64,000 nucleotides of DNA. Source: Sporosarcina sp. FSL K6-1508 (lineage in GTDB: Bacteria; Bacillota; Bacilli; Bacillales_A; Planococcaceae). Numbering within the stretch: the stretch's first letter is position 1; the number at the start of each line of letters is the position of its first letter. The position numbers and the translations under genes are program-made. The notes below the pieces were generated by a model. The model worked only from the letters and a program-made list of their open reading frames with translations. It was not told where the DNA came from and ran no database searches. This document shows, one piece after another, positions 7,896-16,320 of the stretch. Location of the stretch: NCBI RefSeq assembly GCF_038007465.1, contig NZ_JBBOXF010000001.1:3917001-3981000 (forward strand), read 5' to 3'.

Positions 7896-8819
7896 TCATT
7901 TTACAACAGCTTCTTTAGGTAAAATAGCAAGTTCAATAAGTGATTCCCGGACTTCTTGTTGGATTTCATCTGAAGGTAATCCTAAGGGCAAGCGAAGCTT
8001 CGGCGTGATTTTCCCCATCATGCCAAGTGCCACTTTAACGGGTGATGGATTCGTATCTTTGAAGAGTACATCATTCAATGGCATTAATTCGAAGTGAAGG
8101 TCTTGTGCCCTTGCAACATCTCCAGCTTCCCATGCGTTATAAAGTTCCGCTACTTTTGTTGGCTCCACATTTGCTGTTGCACTGATAAATCCAGCACCGC
8201 CAATTGCAAGCATTGGATAACAAAGCAGTTCAATTCCTGAGAATAATAGGAAATCTCTGCCACAGTTGAGAAGCACACGATTCACATGTTCAAAGTCTTT
8301 ATTTGCCTCTTTTACTCCGATAATATTCGGGCAATCATCGACTAAGCGCTTCATCGTACTTACTTCCATATTAACAGCGGACCTACCTGGTATATTGTAA
8401 ATGATGATTGGCGTTACGACTGAATCTGCCACCGTTTTAAAGTGCTGATAAAGCGCCTCTTGGTTCGGTCTATTATAGTAAGGCACAATAACCATTGCAG
8501 CATCTGCACCTATTTCTTCCGCATATTTCGTTAGCTCCATTGTTTCATCGTGATTTGTAGATCCCGTTCCAGGTGCGAAAAACACCCGTCCATCAATCGT
8601 CTTTTTCGCCAGATCCATAACCCTTTTTCTCTCATCGATTGTTAAAGAACTCGGTTCTCCACTCGTTCCTGTAACGGAAATCCCATGACTTCCGCTGTCA
8701 ATTTGCCAATTGATCAACTCAGTAAAGGCTTTTTCGTCAATTGCACCGCTTTCAGTAAAGGGTGTAATAACAGGACAAATTGAGCCTCGTAACTTCTTTT
8801 TAGCTTCATCATAGACCAA
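7896..8819 (-). CDS. DapA-fold aldolase, probable 2,4-dihydroxyhept-2-ene-1,7-dioate aldolase
   Basis: 307 residues, class I aldolase of the dihydrodipicolinate synthase superfamily. The Schiff-base Lys is Lys170 (IIGVKEANKD), the catalytic Tyr is Tyr141 (YNIPGR) with Arg146, and the GTSGEPS loop is in place of the GTTGES of true DapA. A DapA-fold subgroup found in 4-HPA operons (the HpaI-not-DapA model, TIGR02313) is proposed to replace HpaI, because its substrate differs from the DapA product only by one amino group. The reaction would release pyruvate and succinate semialdehyde. Location inside the hpa cluster between hpaC and hpaE supports this over lysine synthesis. No class II HpaI is seen in the window. 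Confidence 0.8.
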   Translation of the reverse strand: MVYDEAKKKLRGSICPVITPFTESGAIDEKAFTELINWQIDSGSHGISVTGTSGEPSSLTIDERKRVMDLAKKTIDGRVFFAPGTGSTNHDETMELTKYAEEIGADAAMVIVPYYNRPNQEALYQHFKTVADSVVTPIIIYNIPGRSAVNMEVSTMKRLVDDCPNIIGVKEANKDFEHVNRVLLNCGRDFLLFSGIELLCYPMLAIGGAGFISATANVEPTKVAELYNAWEAGDVARAQDLHFELMPLNDVLFKDTNPSPVKVALGMMGKITPKLRLPLGLPSDEIQQEVRESLIELAILPKEAVVK

Positions 8820-8910
8820 TAGAATCCACTCCTTCTAAGTGATTAAATATCTGCTAGATAAATCATTTTTTATAAAAACTAATAGTGACTACCTAAATAA
8901 GTTGCATTAA

Positions 8911-8940
8911 TGAATTCTATTGAACCGCCCCGGCGCTCGG
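8911..8940. repeat. Family A repeat remnant (end fragment)
   Basis: GAATTCTATTGAACCGCC followed by CGGCGCTCGG resembles the outer end of family A (GAACTCCATTGAACCGCT then ACGGCGCTAG). Only about 30 bp remain. Confidence 0.4.
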
Positions 8941-8969
8941 TTTAAATACCAGATTCAAAACTTCAACTT

Positions 8970-9461
8970 TTATTCTTCAAGTTCTCTCAGTTCGCGATAT
9001 TTCCCTCGGTTAAACAATAATGGTTCTTTTTCATCAAGCTTAACGCCAGTAACATGACCGATGAAAACTGTGTGATCTCCCACTACATATTCGCTATGCA
9101 GTTCACATGTTACAACCGCTAACGAATTCTCAAGAATTGGTAAACCTTTATAGGATGCGAAATTAATTTTTGATTCTAAATTGAGTTGCCCCGAAAATTG
9201 CTTCGACTCCATTTGTTGAGCAGATGATAATATGTTAATCGCGAATTGATTGGCATCTTTGATTAGCTGATGCATTCTTGCATTTTCTCCAATACTAATT
9301 GCAACAAGCTTCGGATTTAGAGAAATGGACATAAACGCATTTGCTGTCATGCCATGTACCTCGTCTGCGAACTCTGTTGTAATAACTGTTACACCTGTTG
9401 CAAAACTCCCCATAGCGTTTCGAAATAAACGGTCATCAATTTCGTGATCTACCAGTTGCAT
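8970..9461 (-). CDS. hpaC: Flavin reductase component of 4-hydroxyphenylacetate 3-monooxygenase
   Basis: 163 residues, flavin-reductase-like split beta-barrel (PF01613). It reduces FAD or FMN with NADH and passes it by diffusion to HpaB. Landmarks are FRNAMGSFATGVTVIT near the N-terminus, GMTANAFMSISLNP (flavin site) and GDHTVFIGHV near the C-terminus. ATG preceded by AAAGGGGG. It follows hpaB by 43 bp on the same strand and is likely cotranscribed from the promoter at 11101-11129. Confidence 0.93.
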   Translation of the reverse strand: MQLVDHEIDDRLFRNAMGSFATGVTVITTEFADEVHGMTANAFMSISLNPKLVAISIGENARMHQLIKDANQFAINILSSAQQMESKQFSGQLNLESKINFASYKGLPILENSLAVVTCELHSEYVVGDHTVFIGHVTGVKLDEKEPLLFNRGKYRELRELEE

Positions 9462-9504
9462 TATTAATTCCCCCTTTCACTTTCATATAAATTTTGATTT
9501 ACTT

Positions 9505-10989
9505 TCAAAGTAATATGCCTGCCTCTTTCTTTGTTCTATTTAAAAAGCTCGTAACCATATCTTTATAAGGTTGCTTATCAAATCCATCATAATAGGCATT
9601 CGACATTCTCACTGGATCTCCAAAGAAGTAATATTCATAGAGTGCTTGCCTGTTACCGAATGCACTAATCGAAATATCCCATGCTAAGCGGAATAGCTGT
9701 ACTTTTTCCTCGCCGTTAATATTCGCTCCTTGCGTGTAACGATGGACTAACGGGCCGACATCTGTATTGCTAAAGTCTGCTTCAGTTGGAAGCGCCATCA
9801 AACCCGAAGCGCCTAGAATTTTAATGATTTCATTCATACGCTGATACATTTTCGGGAACCAGTTGCGTGCTGCATTTAACGGTTCAAAGTCTGGCGTCAT
9901 ATTGCCATATTGATCTATTTTTGCATTGTGCTCAGATTTGTATAAATGAGAGCGCATCACTTCTAAAATAACCATAATTTCACTAGCTTTTTCCTTAACA
10001 TGCATGAATTTATCAATACCAATCGCTTCCATCATACTGATGACTACACCAAGAATAAATTCGGTTTTTACGACATTTTTAGAAATAACTTGATGCGTCA
10101 TATGTATAACCGCATTTGTCTCGGTATACGTACGATTACATATATCAGTGCTTTCACTTACAAAAACTCTTTCCCATGGAACCAATACATCTTCAAATGA
10201 AATGATGGCATCACTTTCATCAAACCTGGCGCCTAACGGATGATCCCATTTACTTTTGCCATAATCGAATGATTCGCGGGATAGGAACTTTAAACCCGGT
10301 GTATTATTTGGGATGGCAAATGCAAATGCGAATGGATCATCTGTCGTTCCCGGCGTTCTGTTTATAGTAGACGGGAATACAACAAGTTCATCAGTGATAC
10401 CTCCTAATGTTGCCAAGAGCCGACAGCCATTCACTATAATGCCATCCGGGGTCTTTTTCGTAATACGTGCGGAGAGGAATGGATCTTTTTGCTCTGCTTG
10501 CGTTAGCATTGATCTGTTCACCTGTGGATGAATTAATGTATGTGTTAAGCTAATGTCATTTTCACGTGCATACTCATAGTAATCTGCTGCATTTTCAGCA
10601 AACTGGTCACTTCCGCCGCCCTCTTGCGCAAAAAATTGACTGGCTGTACCGAAGGCCATGATGCTCGTGTTCAAATAGTCTGGGGAACGCCCCATCATAC
10701 CGCCGGAAAAAGTTGCCCACTCAGTATGCATTTCACGTCTTTTAAATAAATCTTCTTTCGTTTTAGGAGCAATAAATGAAAGCCCAACCTTTTTTCCTGA
10801 TGTCGGAGACGTATAGAGCATTTTTTCTGGCTTTTCATGTTGTAAATCGTAAAGACCCGCAACGCTCTCCACTACATTTTTAAATGCTGGATGAAGGGTA
10901 ACATCGTCTACTTTCTCACCATGGATCCATACTTCTGTATTCCGTTCTCTAATGCCCTCAATATATTCTTTCCCAGTTCGTGCGCCCAT
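9505..10989 (-). CDS. hpaB: 4-hydroxyphenylacetate 3-monooxygenase, oxygenase component
   Basis: 494 residues, flavin-dependent two-component monooxygenase that hydroxylates 4-HPA to 3,4-dihydroxyphenylacetate. The full HpaB/PvcC/HpaH-type fold is present: N-terminal GARTGKEYIEGIRERN, central FFAQEGGGSDQ and TDELVVFPS, and C-terminal FGNRQALYEYYFFGDP. Length agrees with thermophilic and Bacillus HpaB. GGAGG lies before the ATG. It is the first gene after a 197-bp gap holding a promoter whose spacer matches a sequence upstream of the phenylalanine operon. A second, partial relative lies at 63505-64000; the two differ in sequence and may act on different phenols. Confidence 0.94.
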   Translation of the reverse strand: MGARTGKEYIEGIRERNTEVWIHGEKVDDVTLHPAFKNVVESVAGLYDLQHEKPEKMLYTSPTSGKKVGLSFIAPKTKEDLFKRREMHTEWATFSGGMMGRSPDYLNTSIMAFGTASQFFAQEGGGSDQFAENAADYYEYARENDISLTHTLIHPQVNRSMLTQAEQKDPFLSARITKKTPDGIIVNGCRLLATLGGITDELVVFPSTINRTPGTTDDPFAFAFAIPNNTPGLKFLSRESFDYGKSKWDHPLGARFDESDAIISFEDVLVPWERVFVSESTDICNRTYTETNAVIHMTHQVISKNVVKTEFILGVVISMMEAIGIDKFMHVKEKASEIMVILEVMRSHLYKSEHNAKIDQYGNMTPDFEPLNAARNWFPKMYQRMNEIIKILGASGLMALPTEADFSNTDVGPLVHRYTQGANINGEEKVQLFRLAWDISISAFGNRQALYEYYFFGDPVRMSNAYYDGFDKQPYKDMVTSFLNRTKKEAGILL

Positions 10990-11100
10990 GCTATTCCCTC
11001 CTCATTTTGGATAAAGTGAAACTTTAATGTCTCTGCCCTTGGCTATCTTACACGTTAAGACAATAACCGTTGTTATAATTTTCAGAACCCTTTATTCACA

Positions 11101-11129
11101 ATGATATACTAAATGATATATGATAACAA
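11101..11129 (-). promoter_or_regulatory. hpaBC promoter with GntR-type operator
   Basis: On the minus strand TTGTTA (11129-11124), 17 bp, TATCAT (11106-11101). The spacer and hexamers hold a 25-bp sequence (11102-11126) of imperfect dyad form, TCATATA-N8-TATATCA. It matches 23447-23471, in front of the phenylalanine operon, at 21 of 25 positions. A repressor bound here would cover both hexamers. Confidence 0.65.
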
Positions 11130-11185
11130 GCATAGTTTTACAGTTCATTCCACTTTTCTTGAATAGATTAGTTGACGATGCACTT

Positions 11186-11575
11186 TTACTTCTTTTTAAA
11201 TCTCGCATGAATATTATTTTGTTTATAAGTACCGGCCTTACTAAATTCGATTAGTTCCATTGATAATGCTAAATAGCGCTTGGCCATTATTAACGAGAAA
11301 TGTTCTTTCATCACTTCAAACAATGCCTCACAAACTTCTTTCTTTATTTCTTCTGAGCGTCCCGCACCAATCTTTAACACTGCATGGACGAATGCATCAT
11401 CCTCTGCACCATCTGCCACGCGGTAGTCTTTTAGTTCAATCGCCCTTGAACGAAGACCACCTATCGGAAAAACAGTGTCTCGGGCAATCAGGACTTTATG
11501 AATCTCCTCAAATAACTTTTCAAGTTTCGCCTCATCTTTAATGTTATCTGTGTACTCGACTATAAAATGTGGCAA
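11186..11575 (-). CDS. hpaF: 5-carboxymethyl-2-hydroxymuconate delta-isomerase
   Basis: 129 residues, tautomerase-superfamily isomerase of the CHMI type. After removal of Met1 the catalytic base is the N-terminal Pro (MPHFIVEYTDN). It converts 5-carboxymethyl-2-hydroxymuconate to 5-oxopent-3-ene-1,2,5-tricarboxylate. The central SRAIELKDYRVADG and C-terminal LSMELIEF segments agree with the family. It lies 22 bp after hpaG2 and is probably the last gene of the hpaG1-G2-F unit. Confidence 0.92.
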   Translation of the reverse strand: MPHFIVEYTDNIKDEAKLEKLFEEIHKVLIARDTVFPIGGLRSRAIELKDYRVADGAEDDAFVHAVLKIGAGRSEEIKKEVCEALFEVMKEHFSLIMAKRYLALSMELIEFSKAGTYKQNNIHARFKKK

Positions 11576-11597
11576 GTAGATTCACCTCCCTTTTCCA

Positions 11598-12356
11598 CTA
11601 TTTCTTTATGAAAGATTCATCTCCGATAATGGTATTTACCAAACGGCCAATTCCTTCAACTTCTGTGACGACTATATCACCGACGGCCGTATTGACAGAC
11701 CCTTTAGGAGTCCCTGTAAGAATGACATCATTTTCACTCAACGTCATAAAACTACTTAAATACGCAATAAGATCCGGAATATCAAAGATCATATCCGCCG
11801 TTGTTCCTTCTTGGACGAGTTTGTTATTGACATGCGTTGTCAATTTTAAATCCATTGGATCGGCGACATCTATTGCATCGACAATCCATGGACCGAATGG
11901 TGTACCCATATCACGATTTTTCACGCGCAAGTTGGGACGATAGTAGTTTTCTAAATAATCTCTGATAGCGTAATCATTCGCAACACTATATCCTTTAACA
12001 TAATTGTAGGCGTCTTCTTTTTTGACATTTCGAGCTGTTTCACCGATGATGACGGCCAACTCACACTCGTAGTGCATATAAGTGACATCTGCGGGACGAC
12101 GAGTATACGCCTCATGCCCAATAAACGTATTGGGCCCTTTTAAAAAGACAAGCGGTTCTGATGGTGCCGCAAATGCAAGTTCAGCTGCATGATCCGCATA
12201 ATTAAGCCCTAATGCAAATACCGTACGCGGTTCGATTGGCGTTAACCAAGTTACTTTGTTCTCTTCCACAATTCGTCCATCGTCTAATTTGAGTTGCCCT
12301 TCCCATTCAATTGCTTCATGGATGGCACCCCCAAATGCTATTCGCGCTTTTCTCAT
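11598..12356 (-). CDS. hpaG2: HpaG C-terminal-half homologue (FAH family decarboxylase/isomerase subunit)
   Basis: 252 residues from the ATG at 12356, which overlaps the TGA of hpaG1 as ATGA and follows GGAGGGGGA. In E. coli HpaG is one fused protein; here the halves are separate genes. This one matches the C-terminal half: FALGLNYADHAAEL, the metal site YMHYECELAVIIG, AIRDYLENYYRPNLR and ILTGTPKG. Fumarylacetoacetate-hydrolase fold. The pair carries out decarboxylation and isomerisation to 2-hydroxyhepta-2,4-diene-1,7-dioate. The overlapped start suggests translational coupling and a stoichiometric pair. Confidence 0.9.
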   Translation of the reverse strand: MRKARIAFGGAIHEAIEWEGQLKLDDGRIVEENKVTWLTPIEPRTVFALGLNYADHAAELAFAAPSEPLVFLKGPNTFIGHEAYTRRPADVTYMHYECELAVIIGETARNVKKEDAYNYVKGYSVANDYAIRDYLENYYRPNLRVKNRDMGTPFGPWIVDAIDVADPMDLKLTTHVNNKLVQEGTTADMIFDIPDLIAYLSSFMTLSENDVILTGTPKGSVNTAVGDIVVTEVEGIGRLVNTIIGDESFIKK

Positions 12357-13144
12357 ACCGTCCCCCTCCATTTGAATTCTCTTTCGTCAACTATGAAATT
12401 TTCCAGACTGCCAATACCTGCTATTTCGATTCGGATTTTATCGCCTACCCTAGCTTGTGGTGCCTCTTCAGGGACTCCAACGAGTAACACATCTCCAGGA
12501 CTCAACGTCATGAACTCGGTTACATCCGCAAGTAAACGAGGGACCGAACGAATCAAATTCGTTGTTGAATTTTTTTGACGAAGTTCATCATTAATGAATA
12601 CACGGATAGTTAAGTCATCTGGATTTTGCACTTCATGACGATCGATGATCCATGGCCCGATTGGACAAAATCCATCACGCGCGTTATATTGAACAGCCGG
12701 TCGGTATACGCTATCATGCGGCACGCTGACATCGTTGACAATCGTATAACCAGCTACGTAAGTCAGCGCAGCTTCTTCATCCACCGCGACAGCTTTCTTT
12801 CCTATTACGAGTCCAAGTGCCGCTCCCATTTCCAGCTTATCTATCCCAGCTGGCATAGCAATCGCTGCACCGTGACGGTTGAAGGTATTTGCGGGTTTAA
12901 TATAAAGAACAGGGGCAATTGGTGGCGCATTATACGGTTTGTCATGTATAGCTTTGCCTAGCCTTTCAAGGGCCCCTTCATAGTTCAGCAATGTACCATA
13001 AACAGTCCCTGTAATCGGGATGTCGAATTGTATTTCATTGGTATTTAATACGTCATCGCCGATTATCACTGTATTCGTTTCCGCAGTTACATTCACTGAA
13101 AGTGGGTCGCGCTTACCTAATACTTTAATTCTTGCTCCGCTCAT
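12353..13144 (-). CDS. hpaG1: HpaG N-terminal-half homologue (FAH family decarboxylase/isomerase subunit)
   Basis: 263 residues, matching the N-terminal half of fused HpaG: TVYGTLLNYEGAL, KPANTFNRHG, GYTIVNDVSVP, YRPAVQYNARDGFCPIG and the end LENFIVDERE. ATG after AAGGAGTG. It overlaps hpaG2 by the ATGA junction. Together they form the fumarylacetoacetate-hydrolase-like enzyme acting after HpaF. It is the first gene of the unit, 170 bp downstream of the ABC ATPase stop. Confidence 0.9.
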   Translation of the reverse strand: MSGARIKVLGKRDPLSVNVTAETNTVIIGDDVLNTNEIQFDIPITGTVYGTLLNYEGALERLGKAIHDKPYNAPPIAPVLYIKPANTFNRHGAAIAMPAGIDKLEMGAALGLVIGKKAVAVDEEAALTYVAGYTIVNDVSVPHDSVYRPAVQYNARDGFCPIGPWIIDRHEVQNPDDLTIRVFINDELRQKNSTTNLIRSVPRLLADVTEFMTLSPGDVLLVGVPEEAPQARVGDKIRIEIAGIGSLENFIVDEREFKWRGTV

Positions 13145-13222
13145 CTATTTCACTCCTTCAGTTAGTAGACTACTTTTCCATAGCACTAATAACTATACTT
13201 CCCGAAAAAGACTACTAACATT

Positions 13223-13291
13223 GCATGAAGGGCACCCTTCTACTAGAATGAATTTTTCACTCCTTGAACAATCAGATGAAGTGCCCTTGCA
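13223..13291 (-). promoter_or_regulatory. Long-loop inverted repeat between transporter and hpaG1
   Basis: AGGGCAC (13229-13235) pairs with GTGCCCT (13281-13287), with TGCA outside both arms. It may be an operator or leader structure of hpaG1, or the terminator of the ABC operon. The loop is long, so certainty is low. Confidence 0.3.
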
Positions 13292-13314
13292 CCTTAGAAA
13301 CCGAAAATAAATTA

Positions 13315-14112
13315 TTAAACCGATAACAATGCTTTATCACTAGTCAATTTTTCGCCGCGAATGCGCTGAAATTCATCCATCAACTTAGGAATTGTTAACT
13401 TCTTCTTTTCATCAGCTTCTATTTCCAATATGATTTGTCCTTTATCCATCATAATAAGCCTGTTACCCAAGTCCAGCGCTTGTTGCATATTATGGGTGAT
13501 CATCAGTGTTGTGAGCTGATCCTTCTCAACAAGTTGCTTTGTTAAATTCGTTATTAATTCTGCTCGTGACGGATCTAGCGCGGCAGTATGTTCATCAAGA
13601 AGCAAAATAGATGGTTGCGTAAAGGTTGCCATCAATAGTGAAAGTGCTTGCCTCTCTCCGCCAGAAAGCATGCCTACTTTTGCGTTCAATCGATTTTCAA
13701 GGTTTAAATGGAGCGTTTCAAGTGATTCGCGAAACAATTCACGACGTTTCTTGTCTACACCCTTTTTAAAAACACGTTTTTTGTTTCGTGAATAGGCCAT
13801 AGCTAGGTTTTCCTCAATTGTCATCGTAGGAGCTGTTCCTGCCATTGGATCTTGAAACACTCTTCCGATCATTTGTGATCGCTTATATTCCGGCATTTTT
13901 GTAACGTTTTTATCAGCAATTTCAATTTCACCAAAATCAGGCGAAAGAGCGCCGGAAATCATATTCAACATGGTCGATTTTCCAGCTCCATTACTTCCGA
14001 TTACAGTCATAAAATCTCCTGGATTTAACGTGAGATTAATTTGATCTAAGGCAATTTTTTCATCAGGAGTTGCTTCATTAAATAATTTATTAATCTGGCT
14101 GAGCTTTAACAA
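13315..14112 (-). CDS. ABC transporter ATP-binding protein
   Basis: 265 residues, cytoplasmic ATPase of the transporter formed with the next two genes. Walker A GSNGAGKST, signature LSGGERQAL and Walker B ILLLDEHTAALD are intact; the switch His is in TLMITHNM. Its start overlaps the permease end by 23 bp, so it is translationally coupled. This subfamily accompanies TrpX-type binding proteins. It is the only ATPase of this kind in the window and could serve the orphan binding protein as well. Confidence 0.92.
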   Translation of the reverse strand: MLKLSQINKLFNEATPDEKIALDQINLTLNPGDFMTVIGSNGAGKSTMLNMISGALSPDFGEIEIADKNVTKMPEYKRSQMIGRVFQDPMAGTAPTMTIEENLAMAYSRNKKRVFKKGVDKKRRELFRESLETLHLNLENRLNAKVGMLSGGERQALSLLMATFTQPSILLLDEHTAALDPSRAELITNLTKQLVEKDQLTTLMITHNMQQALDLGNRLIMMDKGQIILEIEADEKKKLTIPKLMDEFQRIRGEKLTSDKALLSV

Positions 14113-15139
14113 TGGCGCTCCCCTCCTTCATCCGCAAGTGTTCATGCTCTAGTAACCGTTCAGCATGCCGTTTTGCTTTCCTGCTTTTTTCTCGTTTCTT
14201 TTCAAAGAATTGCGGTAAAACTAACGCCCCAATTACAATAACTGCGGTAATTAATTTCATATCTCCCGTATCAAGAAAGTCCACTCTAAGTGCAAGGCCA
14301 AGCACAATTCTATAAATAATGGCTCCTGCAATTACAGCAACTGTCGTTCGCACAATCGTTTTCGTTCCAAATATTGCCTCACCGATGATGACGGAAGCCA
14401 GTCCGATGATGATCATTCCGATTCCCATTCCGATGTCAGCAAACTTCGAATACTGAGCGATCAGTGCACCTGAAAATGCAACAAGTGCATTCGAAAAGCC
14501 TAGCCCTACAATAACAAGTGTGTCTGTATTGGCAGATAAACTTCGAATCATTTTTTTATTATCTCCAGTAGCTCTTATCGCAAGACCTACCTCGGTTTTC
14601 AAAAACCAATCGACGGCAAATTTGATTAGCAAAACAAGTATAATCATGATGAATACCGTACCCCAGGTTGAAGGCAAATGTTGGAATCCTAGCATACTAA
14701 AAAATTTATTAATGGCTGTGTCGATACCAAAGGAGCTCCAAAATGTATGAAACTTACTAAACATCGTTTCAGCATTTAATAAAGGTATATTCGGACGCCC
14801 GATGGAATTTGCCGATGTCAGTCCCATTATGCGTAAATTGATAGAATACAAGGCTATCATCATCAAGATTCCAGATAGAAGTGCATTGATTTTCCCTTTT
14901 GTGTGCAGGAGGCCGGTTACACATCCAGCAAGAAAACCGATGATGATGGCTACTACTGTTGCAGCTACCGGATGATAACCAAAGATAATCATCGTGGCAG
15001 CTACTCCAGCTCCTGTCACAAAACTTCCGTCAACCGTTAAATCCGGAAAATCCAGCACACGGAATGATATATACACGCCAAGCGCCATAATTGCATAGAT
15101 GATCCCTTGCTCTACAGAGCCAAATACAGCTGAAAACAT
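14090..15139 (-). CDS. ABC transporter permease (TrpY-like)
   Basis: 349 residues with eight or more hydrophobic helices and a basic, charged C-terminal tail (KKREKSRKAKRHAE). Branched-chain-type ABC permease fold (PF02653-like) seen with ABC_sub_bind proteins. The first 90 residues are nearly the same as the partial permease at 1-277. It lies 17 bp downstream of its binding-protein gene and overlaps the ATPase gene. It would move a small organic substrate across the membrane; the identity of the substrate is not shown by the sequence. Confidence 0.92.
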   Translation of the reverse strand: MFSAVFGSVEQGIIYAIMALGVYISFRVLDFPDLTVDGSFVTGAGVAATMIIFGYHPVAATVVAIIIGFLAGCVTGLLHTKGKINALLSGILMMIALYSINLRIMGLTSANSIGRPNIPLLNAETMFSKFHTFWSSFGIDTAINKFFSMLGFQHLPSTWGTVFIMIILVLLIKFAVDWFLKTEVGLAIRATGDNKKMIRSLSANTDTLVIVGLGFSNALVAFSGALIAQYSKFADIGMGIGMIIIGLASVIIGEAIFGTKTIVRTTVAVIAGAIIYRIVLGLALRVDFLDTGDMKLITAVIVIGALVLPQFFEKKREKSRKAKRHAERLLEHEHLRMKEGSAIVKAQPD

Positions 15140-15156
15140 GCAGAATCACCTCCTAT

Positions 15157-16143
15157 TTATTCACTAAATTCAGCTTTCCATTCATCTTTAACGTCGAGTT
15201 CAAGAGTATCTGCTGTGTCTTTATTCATAATCAATTTTAACTTTTGTGGAATTTGAACAGGCATGTCGGCTGGTTTACTTTCACCTTTTAAGATTTTGAC
15301 AGCCATTTGTCCTGCTTCATAGCCAATATCAAAGTATTCAAATCCGTATGCCGCTAAGCCACCTCGTTTTACAGAGTCAAATTCACCGACCATCATCGGA
15401 ATTTTATTGTCATTGGCAACTGAAATGACTGATTCGAGCGCAGAAACAACCGTATTGTCTGTAATAATGTACATAGAATCTACTTTACCAAGCAATGATT
15501 CGGTCGCTTGCTTCACATCTGCTGAAGTAGCAACAGAAGCTTCAACAACAGTCATATCCATATCTTTCAACATTTCTTTTACTGCATCTACTTGGGCACG
15601 AGAGTTTTGCTCTCCAGAGTTAAACACCATGCCAACATTTTTTGCACCCAATTCTTCTTTAAGGAATTTCAGTGTATTGGAAATTGCATCTGGATGAGCA
15701 TCAATTGTTCCTGTTATATTACTTCCCGGGCTTTCCATTGAGTCAACGAGTTCTGCTCCAACTGCATCTGTTACAGAAGTGAAAATGATCGGAATTTCTG
15801 TTGTAGCACTAGCAGCCGCCTGAGCACTAGGAGTTGAGTTTGCGAATATCAAATCCACATCTGCGCTGACAAGATTCGTCGCTATTGTCGTGTTGACACT
15901 GTTATCACCTTGAGCAATTTGAACATCATATTCCGCATCAATTCCCGCATCTTCTAATGCCTTTTTAAAACCATCATAAGCTGCATTGAGAGAGGGGTGT
16001 TCAACAATCTGGCTGACGCCTATTTTATATGTCTTCGAAGACGTTTCCTTGTCCTTCACTTCCCCCTCCTCTTCCCCGCATGCAGCAAGTACTAATGTAG
16101 TACTGAAAATAACAGCCAACATTTTTTTCCATCCGTTTCTCAT
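15157..16143 (-). CDS. ABC transporter substrate-binding lipoprotein (TrpX-like), copy 3
   Basis: 328 residues. Lipobox LAAC, Cys22, in MLAVIFSTTLVLAACGEEEG. The mature part has the same landmarks as copies 1 and 2 and is closest by eye to copy 1, including the ending NKDTADTLELDVKDEWKAEFSE. First gene of the complete binding protein-permease-ATPase operon directly upstream of the hpa genes. The cre box of copies 1 and 2 is not conserved here, so this copy is probably regulated differently. Confidence 0.93.
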   Translation of the reverse strand: MRNGWKKMLAVIFSTTLVLAACGEEEGEVKDKETSSKTYKIGVSQIVEHPSLNAAYDGFKKALEDAGIDAEYDVQIAQGDNSVNTTIATNLVSADVDLIFANSTPSAQAAASATTEIPIIFTSVTDAVGAELVDSMESPGSNITGTIDAHPDAISNTLKFLKEELGAKNVGMVFNSGEQNSRAQVDAVKEMLKDMDMTVVEASVATSADVKQATESLLGKVDSMYIITDNTVVSALESVISVANDNKIPMMVGEFDSVKRGGLAAYGFEYFDIGYEAGQMAVKILKGESKPADMPVQIPQKLKLIMNKDTADTLELDVKDEWKAEFSE

Positions 16144-16320
16144 TTCTTTTCCCCCTTTTTAACTGTCTTATTTGGTGTTTAGTAAAGTCCAAAGTACGCT
16201 GCAAGTAAAGATGTTTTAGATTAAAACTCGGTTAACTTTGTCCGAATGTTTAGTCTTTTAAATCGATTACTATACAATTGCACTTTATTATATATTTAGA
16301 GTGAATTGGAATTCCCACTA

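Noticed and set aside
7896..8819. 4-hydroxy-tetrahydrodipicolinate synthase for lysine
   Set aside because: It lies within the 4-HPA genes, away from any lysine gene, and has GTSGEPS instead of the GTTGES loop. A DapA-fold HpaI substitute is known from other 4-HPA operons.
13223..13291. Riboswitch before hpaG1
   Set aside because: Only one helix with a long loop can be drawn and no conserved riboswitch core is recognisable; kept only as a weak inverted repeat.
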